Source: CAYTES01 sp964436935 (GTDB lineage Bacteria; Patescibacteriota; Gracilibacteria; UBA1369; UBA12473). From it: a stretch of 12,583 nt of DNA. The DNA is taken from positions 1 to 12,583 of the forward strand of contig CAYTES010000044.1 in NCBI GenBank assembly GCA_964436935.1. Reading direction: 5' to 3'. Within the stretch, counting starts at the first letter, position 1. Every line of letters starts with the position of its first letter. The notes under the pieces were generated by a model that had not been told where the DNA came from, did not search any database, and saw only the letters and a program-made list of their open reading frames with translations. Below, piece by piece: positions 7,008 to 12,583 of the stretch. Both the position numbers and the translations under genes were made by a program.

Positions 7008-7013
7008 TTTCAA

Positions 7014-7042
7014 TTGATGAAATGCCAAAAATCTGCTAAAAT
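7014..7042 (+). promoter_or_regulatory. Extended -10 promoter of the membrane-protein operon
   Basis: TTGATG (7014-7019), a 17-bp spacer and TAAAAT (7037-7042), with an extended -10 TG at 7034-7035. This is the best plus-strand promoter in the window. Transcription would start near 7049, leaving about 30 nt of AT-rich leader before the GTG at 7079. It is well placed to drive the four genes from 7079 to beyond the window edge. Confidence 0.65.
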
Positions 7043-7078
7043 ATTGAGATTTAAAAAAACAAAAATAAAGCTTTACCT

Positions 7079-7570
7079 GTGGCCCTCCCGAACACTTCAA
7101 ATTCAGAAGAAATTCTCCTGCGCTGGGATGCGGTGGAGTTTGTAAAACATCCCAAGGGAACATGGTGGTTCATCTTGGCGGGGATTACGGTGTTTTCGCT
7201 GGTTATGTATGCCTTTTGGACCAACTCATGGACCATGGCTATTGCTTTTATCATATTGGCCGGAGTCTACACCATCACTCATCACAAAGAGCCGGGAATC
7301 ATTGACGTTAAGGTCACTCGTTTGGGAATTCAGGCCGGTAAAAAGAAAATTCCCTACAATCAAATCAAAGCCTTTTGGATTGTTTACAACCCGCCCTCGG
7401 TGAAAGTGCTGAAACTACTCACTACGGATAAATTCATGGGGGAGGTCTCGATTCAACTCGATGGACAGGATCCCGGATCGCTTCGGGAGTATTTGCTTCG
7501 GCAGATTCCCGAATTTGAAGGGAAAGGCGAGTCCTTTGCGGATCTGGTCATTCGGCTTTTTAAATTATAG
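7079..7570 (+). CDS. Small membrane protein with two N-terminal TM helices and a soluble C-terminal domain
   Basis: The 163-residue product opens with a short cytoplasmic stretch ending WDAVEFVKHPKGTWWF (16-31), then TM helices at about 28-46 and 50-67, then a soluble domain (75-163) of mixed strands and helices (for example VKVTRLGIQAGKKKIPYNQI, then IKAFWIVY). The pattern W-x-A, two tight helices, then a beta-rich domain resembles small membrane proteins I recall beside type IV secretion genes in Patescibacteria, with a PH-like tail; this is from memory and not tested. The GTG start at 7079 is the only reasonable start after the promoter and has no Shine-Dalgarno. The next gene begins 5 nt after the stop, so this is probably the first gene of the operon. 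Confidence 0.75.
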   Translation: MALPNTSNSEEILLRWDAVEFVKHPKGTWWFILAGITVFSLVMYAFWTNSWTMAIAFIILAGVYTITHHKEPGIIDVKVTRLGIQAGKKKIPYNQIKAFWIVYNPPSVKVLKLLTTDKFMGEVSIQLDGQDPGSLREYLLRQIPEFEGKGESFADLVIRLFKL

Positions 7571-7575
7571 ATGCT

Positions 7576-9399
7576 ATGGTGAACGAAACATTCAAATCCA
7601 ATCCCTCGGTAGGGTCAAAGGACCGTAAACACTTCAAGGAAAATGAAGCAAAGCTTGCCCGCAAGTTACGTTTTGATTTAAGTAAACTTAGTCCCACCGG
7701 AAAAGAAGTGTTTCAGGATTTTTGGAATGAGACGGTTCAAGTGGCGCAAAATTTCAGTGAGGATCTTCATGGTGGGGTTTTGGCAAAACGTTCTTTGGCG
7801 ATGTCCGAGCGTCCCAAAGCGATTTTTAATCAAACTGAAGTTCTTTTCGCGAACTTAATGAATGGAGTCGTGAACCAATTTTTGAAAAAATTATGGAAGT
7901 TTGATCAGGATTTCCAGAAGAATCAGGATGCAACCCAAGATGCCAGAGAAAAACAAGGGCTACGAAACGCCTACGAGGCCAATTTAAAGCGAATGAAAGG
8001 GATTGCCCATAATGGGATTCAGGAACTTGCCTCGGGAGTCCGTAGCGTCGTGACCGTGGCCGGGAGTATCGAAGGAGAGCGTGTTCTTTTGGATACTTTT
8101 AGTGAAATCGATATTTTCAACCGAAATTTTCGTGAATGGTTGGAGAAATTGAAAGTTCCCGAAAATTGGATTGAAGACGCCATGCAGCAAGGACCATTGG
8201 ATGTGAATATTTTAAAAGCCGTGGACGATGCTTCGCTTCAAATGATCAAGCGGATTGAGCGGGGGCAGGAACTTTCTCCCGAAGCGTACGACAATTTGGT
8301 ATTCATGCTCAAAGATTTTTTTGGCAACAATCGGAGACTGGATGAGGCTTCAACTCTTGGAAATCAAACCCGTGCTATTCAGGAAATCGATCGACGGTTG
8401 CGCGCGGTGGAGGATAGTGGCGCCCTCATGGTGGTTCATGCCTTAAGTCCTGCACAACGGTTTACCTTGGGAGAGCAGGTGGTCCGTTCCCAACTCCTCC
8501 AAACTCCCGAGAAAAAAGCCGAAGGAATTCGATTTTTACTCAATTCCAATTTTTTGGATATTGGACAGGCGCAGAAACTGTTGTCACAAATTGATCCAAA
8601 AATGGCATTGAAACCGGAAGAAGTCGTTGTCGCACAAAAGACACAGGAAATGGTCAAAAAGATGAGGGCTCGTGCCGAAGCTTTTCTTAAAAAGGATCCG
8701 GAAACAAACTTGATGATTACGCATGGAACCGCAACCAATGTGCTGGTGTATGAAATCGTGGGGCATATTGGAATCATTGGGGCGGTTTTGCCTTTTTTAT
8801 TGAACATCGGAGACCCCGGAGAGTGGCAGTATATCCTCACCGATCCTTTTTGGTTGGCGTGTGTCGCTACGGCGGGTTTGGCGCTCGACAAAGTGAGTGG
8901 AGGGGACGTGGGAAAAGGAGATATCTCTCGTAAATTAATTGAAATCACGGAAGTTCCGCATGGAAAACAGGAGAGTTTAAATCAGCAACGTCTGAAAGAG
9001 TTTGCGCAGTTGTATGGTAAAAACCCGGAAACCATGGAATTTCTAAAAAAGAATGATTTTGCCCTGCTCAAGGAGATTTATGAGGAAGCTCAAAAGACCG
9101 AAGATCCGGAAAAATATTATTTCAATGGTCAAAAATGGAAAGCCGAGAAAGTGAAAAAATTGACCAAATTAGATAAAGATTTAACCCCCGAACAAGCCGG
9201 ACAAGCGGCCGAAAAAGAAATGAAAACCCGTTACGGCTTGAATGAAAATCTTCAATTGGACGGCCGCCGTCTCTCGGAGGTGGAAGGGGTTATCAATCAA
9301 GTATACCAAGATCTCTATCTAAAATTGAAATGCAATACGGCATTGTCGATTCCAAAGGTTTTTGCCGAGGTCGATAAACTAAGGGGCATTCGCCATTAA
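7576..9399 (+). CDS. Hypothetical 607-aa helical protein with central hydrophobic hairpin
   Basis: I do not recognise this family. The first 385 residues are strongly hydrophilic and helix-prone, with many heptad-like stretches, and have no signal peptide. Two hydrophobic segments follow: about 392-413 (EIVGHIGIIGAVLPFLLNIG) and about 420-437 (LTDPFWLACVATAGLALD), separated by a short turn. This suggests a re-entrant or two-pass membrane hairpin with both large domains on the same, probably cytoplasmic, side. Residues 440-607 are again charged and helical. No catalytic motif, Walker box or zinc ligand set is visible. The ATG at 7576 has no Shine-Dalgarno and lies 5 nt after the previous stop, so it may be translated by coupling. 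The 322-aa gene follows after 11 nt. Its place in front of a VirB6-like gene suggests an accessory role in a membrane secretion machine; that is inference. Confidence 0.8.
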   Translation: MVNETFKSNPSVGSKDRKHFKENEAKLARKLRFDLSKLSPTGKEVFQDFWNETVQVAQNFSEDLHGGVLAKRSLAMSERPKAIFNQTEVLFANLMNGVVNQFLKKLWKFDQDFQKNQDATQDAREKQGLRNAYEANLKRMKGIAHNGIQELASGVRSVVTVAGSIEGERVLLDTFSEIDIFNRNFREWLEKLKVPENWIEDAMQQGPLDVNILKAVDDASLQMIKRIERGQELSPEAYDNLVFMLKDFFGNNRRLDEASTLGNQTRAIQEIDRRLRAVEDSGALMVVHALSPAQRFTLGEQVVRSQLLQTPEKKAEGIRFLLNSNFLDIGQAQKLLSQIDPKMALKPEEVVVAQKTQEMVKKMRARAEAFLKKDPETNLMITHGTATNVLVYEIVGHIGIIGAVLPFLLNIGDPGEWQYILTDPFWLACVATAGLALDKVSGGDVGKGDISRKLIEITEVPHGKQESLNQQRLKEFAQLYGKNPETMEFLKKNDFALLKEIYEEAQKTEDPEKYYFNGQKWKAEKVKKLTKLDKDLTPEQAGQAAEKEMKTRYGLNENLQLDGRRLSEVEGVINQVYQDLYLKLKCNTALSIPKVFAEVDKLRGIRH

Positions 9400-9410
9400 C
9401 TCGAATTATT

Positions 9411-10379
9411 ATGAATACCACCAACAACTTCTCCGATCCCGCTCAGCAAAAAGCCAGAGTGAAAGCCATTCTGGACTCCAATGCGTACACCATTCGGCCC
9501 ACCGAAGAGCAAGGCAAGCTGATGGTTACGGATTCCGGCACGGGCGAAAATTATACCTTAAGTCTTGAGCTCCTTCAGGACATGGTCAATGAAGGAGAAG
9601 GACAGAAAGAGGTGTGGATGACGGATCTTCACGGTCAAATGAATCAGGTCACCGTGGGGCAGCTCCTCAAAATTGAGCAGGAACATGAAGCCATGACGAA
9701 TAAAGCGATTCCCGAAAAGAGAACTGCCGCAGCGCCTTCGTGGGTTCCGCACAGTTCTCCTTTGCAGCAGCATGCCGCACATTTGAGGCAGACCGACTCT
9801 GCTCCCCATCCCTCTGAAAACCTGCCATTGGAAACCGATGTGAAGCCAAAATCGAATCACGCGGGCAAAACAATGGACATTAAAATTCCTCAAGAAAGGG
9901 GAGGTTTAAGCATGGGTAATCCTTCGCAAGAGCAATTTCCTAAGGCGTTTGCCCCTTCCGTATCGAGGCCAATCGCTTCACAAAACCACGCTCCCGTCCG
10001 GTCCATTGTTTCGCATCAGCCGGGAAGCGCGGGCCGAGATTCTATTCCGAGTATAAAACAAAAAGGGGCTGCCCCCATTTCCACTTTTGCGCACGAAAAA
10101 CAAGAACCCGATCGACCAAATCGTTACAATCCACATGCCGCCCCTTCTACCCAGAAACCCCAAAAGGGCCCCTCTAGGTACCAACATCCGTCCACAAAAA
10201 AAGCAAACTCCCTCCTTTCATCCAGGAATTTACTCAAGGCGGCCACGGTCAGCGCCGCGGTGGGCGGGGTAGCCCTTCCCGGAGGAAGCGCAATCTCTTT
10301 AATTTTAAATAACAGTTCCGGTGAAGAAACGGCAGCCTTATGGCATGTGGTTTCGCACGGGTTCTTTTTTTGGGTTTAA
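9411..10379 (+). CDS. Hypothetical protein: folded N-terminus, disordered linker, C-terminal hydrophobic segment
   Basis: This 322-residue protein is unrecognised. Residues 1-92 look folded, with strands and helices (YTIRPTEEQGKLMVTDSG, then YTLSLELLQDMV, then VTVGQLLKIEQEH). Residues 95-270 are rich in Pro, Ser, His, Gln, Ala and Lys, with low hydrophobicity, and are almost certainly disordered. Residues 274-298 (starting LLKAATVSAAVGGVALPGGS) are hydrophobic, and the last residues are GFFFWV, which fits a C-terminal membrane or helix-bundle anchor. There is no N-terminal signal peptide. The ATG at 9411 lacks a Shine-Dalgarno. The stop (TAA at 10377) lies 15 nt before the next gene, and both genes are in the same frame. 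The shape suggests a tether or adaptor displayed on the cytoplasmic side of a membrane complex; this is inference. Confidence 0.75.
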   Translation: MNTTNNFSDPAQQKARVKAILDSNAYTIRPTEEQGKLMVTDSGTGENYTLSLELLQDMVNEGEGQKEVWMTDLHGQMNQVTVGQLLKIEQEHEAMTNKAIPEKRTAAAPSWVPHSSPLQQHAAHLRQTDSAPHPSENLPLETDVKPKSNHAGKTMDIKIPQERGGLSMGNPSQEQFPKAFAPSVSRPIASQNHAPVRSIVSHQPGSAGRDSIPSIKQKGAAPISTFAHEKQEPDRPNRYNPHAAPSTQKPQKGPSRYQHPSTKKANSLLSSRNLLKAATVSAAVGGVALPGGSAISLILNNSSGEETAALWHVVSHGFFFWV

Positions 10380-10394
10380 TCCCTCTTTATCTTT

Positions 10395-12583
10395 ATGAAA
10401 TTTTTACTTTTGCTTGAAAATCGTTTCAAATTCTCCCCCAAATGGATGGGTTTACTCCTGGGTATTGGGGTGATCGCTGTTGTGTTTTTACTCACAACGG
10501 AAATAACCCATGCCGCGGAAACGGCTTCTTCCGCCACAACCGAAATCGAGAAAAATGTCACCGCAATGGCCAATATCGCATTCAAATTTTTAAATATTCT
10601 ATTATACCCGATTCTTGTGGTGGTGAGTGCGTTGATGGATAATGAGGTACTGATCGGTCCCGAAATGGAGTCGAAATTGTTGGAAATTTGGACCACCATT
10701 CGCAATTGGGTGAACATGATTTTTGTCCTGCTGCTGGTGGGAGTCGCGCTCTATAATGTACTGGGAATCGCCGAAGATGGAAGTAACTACGCGCTGAAGT
10801 CCCTGCTCCCGAAAATGGTGATTGGGCTGGTGGCCATTAATTTTTCGTTTTTGGCAGGCAAGGTATTGATCGATGCCACTGCCGTGGCCACCACCGCGGT
10901 TTACGCCCTGCCCACCAATTTGGTCATTTGGGATAAAGAAAAGGAGGAGGTGGAATTGCGTTTATGCACCATAACGGCGGAAAATAAGGCAACGGGGTAT
11001 CAACTTAAAACAATCAATGATCGACGGGTGGATCAAGGGACATTGGCGGCATTGTTGTTTTGTCAAAAGGAGGCCACACAGGATGAAAAAGAGGATCCTG
11101 AATTTTTTACCGGGATTTTCAATTCCTTCGGGGCTCAATTTTTTAATAATTTTGGAAGCCATAACGTGGCGGCGGTCATGATGGTCAATATGGGGCTCCT
11201 CAGCGATGCAAACCAAGTGGCAAGCGGAGGGGAGGTGCAGGCCATTTCCAATTTAACGTTTCAGGTGTTGTTCAGTGTACTGATGTTCGCGGTATTTGGT
11301 TTTTCTTATGTTGCACTCGCTGCGGTTCTTTTGGCTCGATTGATTGTTTTGTGGATCTGTTTGGCACTTTCGCCCGTGGTGATCTTACTTTTTGTATTTC
11401 CCGATATTGCCCAAGCGGGGGGGAGTGAGTTGGATTTGAAAGGGCAATTTTTTAAGCATTTGTTTGCACCTCTGATCATTGGAGTGGTTTTTTCCGTTGG
11501 ATTCACCATGCTTAAGGTATTGGAGGGGTCCACGTCCGGAAGTTGGATGGGGGCGTTGGGAGAACAAGAGTTCAGCAGTTTGGGAAATACGGAAGCCGTG
11601 ACGAATTTGGTCACCGCGTATGGGAAAGACATCAGTAATTTTCAAGAGTTATTGATTGCGGTGGCAGCGGTGGTGATCATTTGGGTGGGTGTTTTTACCG
11701 CGGCCAGCCAAACGATCGCCAGCAGTATCACCGACACCATCAAAGGAGCCGGGCAAGAAGCCGGGAAATTTTTGGCCAGTGCTCCGACCTATCTGCCCAT
11801 GATTCCCATTCCCGGAAAGAAAGACGGTGGAACGTCGATTGGAAGCATTTTATCCTTACCACGGGCGTTGATGTCACGATTTGAAGATAAAAAGACGGAA
11901 GGCACACGGAAGTTGATGAAGCATTTTGGAATAGAGGACAATCCCGGTGACGACTTTAGGCAAAACATGATGAATGAATTGAAGGGTCAAAGAGGAACCT
12001 TACGCCAAGCACAGACACGATTGAATGAGTACTTCCGCACCAAAGGAACCTTGGACAATCCTAAACATGTCAGGGACGTGTTGAATTCGTTTGCCGATGG
12101 CTATGAAAAGAGCGCTAACTTAAACCTTAAGGCCAAAATCCTAGCGGTCGATGATACGAAGCTCGTCAACGCGCTCAAGGCCGGAACGTTGAAAACCGAT
12201 ATCTTTGGAAGCACTACCGTGGATCCAAACGAATGGGGAAAAGATCCAATTCCTTCGACTCCTTCGGCACCAGCCGTTAAATCTCCCGCCGATGAATTGC
12301 AGGGCGATTTGAGTCAACTGGGAACTCAGGCACGATTGGGAGGAAATCAGGCGTTGATGGGCAAGGTCGATCGCTTCATCCAAGGCAGTGAAAACAATAG
12401 CGCCAAGGAGGTCTTTACTCAGCAAAGTCACAGTCAGTTGGATGCCGCATTGAGCAGCTTTAAATCGAGGACGGAAGGGGAACGGTCGACGGTTCTCCAA
12501 CGGGTGGATGTGAAGGGAGGCCAATTGGATACGGATTCGTTTGTTCAAGCCGTAGGCGCCACACCTACTCCTGCGGTTCCGGG
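10395..12583 (+). CDS. VirB6/TrbL-like type IV secretion membrane protein (3'-truncated by window edge)
   Basis: The frame is open from ATG 10395 to the last base (729 codons, no stop). VirB6/TrbL proteins form part of the inner-membrane channel of type IV secretion and conjugation systems. A signal peptide is visible: basic start, hydrophobic core at about 18-34 and a likely cut near THA-A at 38-42. Membrane segments follow at about 63-82, 105-124, 139-158, 288-309, 311-338, 358-378 and 420-440. The run WTTIRNWVNMIFVLLLVGVA, then LPKMVIGLVAINFSFLAGKV, is the part that most resembles TrbL-like proteins of Patescibacteria as I recall them. A soluble region (about 165-285) carries Cys191 and Cys223. 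After 445 the protein becomes a long hydrophilic tail with a Pro/Ser/Ala patch near 635. There is no Shine-Dalgarno. Family assignment rests on architecture and remembered motifs. Confidence 0.72.
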   Translation, partial: MKFLLLLENRFKFSPKWMGLLLGIGVIAVVFLLTTEITHAAETASSATTEIEKNVTAMANIAFKFLNILLYPILVVVSALMDNEVLIGPEMESKLLEIWTTIRNWVNMIFVLLLVGVALYNVLGIAEDGSNYALKSLLPKMVIGLVAINFSFLAGKVLIDATAVATTAVYALPTNLVIWDKEKEEVELRLCTITAENKATGYQLKTINDRRVDQGTLAALLFCQKEATQDEKEDPEFFTGIFNSFGAQFFNNFGSHNVAAVMMVNMGLLSDANQVASGGEVQAISNLTFQVLFSVLMFAVFGFSYVALAAVLLARLIVLWICLALSPVVILLFVFPDIAQAGGSELDLKGQFFKHLFAPLIIGVVFSVGFTMLKVLEGSTSGSWMGALGEQEFSSLGNTEAVTNLVTAYGKDISNFQELLIAVAAVVIIWVGVFTAASQTIASSITDTIKGAGQEAGKFLASAPTYLPMIPIPGKKDGGTSIGSILSLPRALMSRFEDKKTEGTRKLMKHFGIEDNPGDDFRQNMMNELKGQRGTLRQAQTRLNEYFRTKGTLDNPKHVRDVLNSFADGYEKSANLNLKAKILAVDDTKLVNALKAGTLKTDIFGSTTVDPNEWGKDPIPSTPSAPAVKSPADELQGDLSQLGTQARLGGNQALMGKVDRFIQGSENNSAKEVFTQQSHSQLDAALSSFKSRTEGERSTVLQRVDVKGGQLDTDSFVQAVGATPTPAVP

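Noticed and set aside
6831..7078. tRNA or small RNA gene in the gap after proB
   Set aside because: No cloverleaf or T-loop sequence could be found; only a short hairpin and a promoter are supported.
6948..7145. 65-codon plus-strand ORF before the membrane-protein operon
   Set aside because: It has an AAGG ahead of its ATG, but it runs through the promoter at 7014-7042 and overlaps the 7079 gene by 67 nt, and the peptide shows no domain-like pattern.
8436..8948. 170-codon antisense ORF opposite the 607-aa gene
   Set aside because: No ribosome binding site, no domain, and the forward frame is open for 607 codons with consistent composition.
10361..10379. Programmed frameshift at the seven-T run near the end of the 322-aa gene
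   Set aside because: A +1 shift meets a stop within a few codons (TGA at 10396), and the next gene is already in the same frame, so a frameshift would gain nothing.

Overview
The window reads as a bacterial chromosome segment of moderate GC, with translation table 11: TGA is used as a real stop at 4210-4212 and there are no in-frame TGA codons inside the other genes. The best guess is a Candidate Phyla Radiation (Patescibacteria) genome, perhaps Peregrinibacteria-like. This is an inference from four things: rpsF directly followed by rpsR with no ssb between them, a bS6 with a long Lys/Glu tail, few Shine-Dalgarno sequences, and a VirB6/TrbL-like multi-membrane protein behind a small two-helix membrane protein, an arrangement I associate with that group. 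The recoded-TGA lineages (Absconditabacteria, Gracilibacteria) are argued against by the TGA stop.

Layout. Positions 1-2327 hold the 3' part of mutS (mismatch repair), truncated by the window edge. Positions 2328-2663 are non-coding and contain a promoter-like sequence followed by a 164-bp imperfect palindrome (2409-2572) that looks like a MITE or other mobile palindromic repeat. A strong Shine-Dalgarno follows, oddly far from the rpsF ATG. Then come rpsF (bS6), rpsR (bS18) and a HAD-family phosphatase, co-directional and tightly packed (2664-4212). A convergent gene of unknown function (4237-5580, minus strand) has a good sigma70-type promoter at its 5' end. Divergent from it is proB (5736-6830), a glutamate 5-kinase with a C-terminal PUA domain.

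From 6831 to 7078 there is a non-coding stretch with a hairpin and a well-formed extended -10 promoter (7014-7042). This promoter appears to drive a four-gene cluster that runs off the right edge: a 163-aa two-TM protein, a 607-aa mostly helical protein with a hydrophobic hairpin, a 322-aa protein with a folded N-terminus, a long disordered linker and a C-terminal hydrophobic segment, and a VirB6/TrbL-like protein (at least 729 aa) with a signal peptide and about seven membrane segments. Gaps are 5, 11 and 15 nt, so they are probably one transcript. The most economical reading is the beginning of a type IV secretion or pilus/DNA-transfer locus, in which the VirB6-like protein forms the inner-membrane channel platform and the two unrecognised proteins are lineage-specific accessory components. 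This is the most interesting system in the window.

I saw no tRNA, rRNA, CRISPR array, transposase or integrase.
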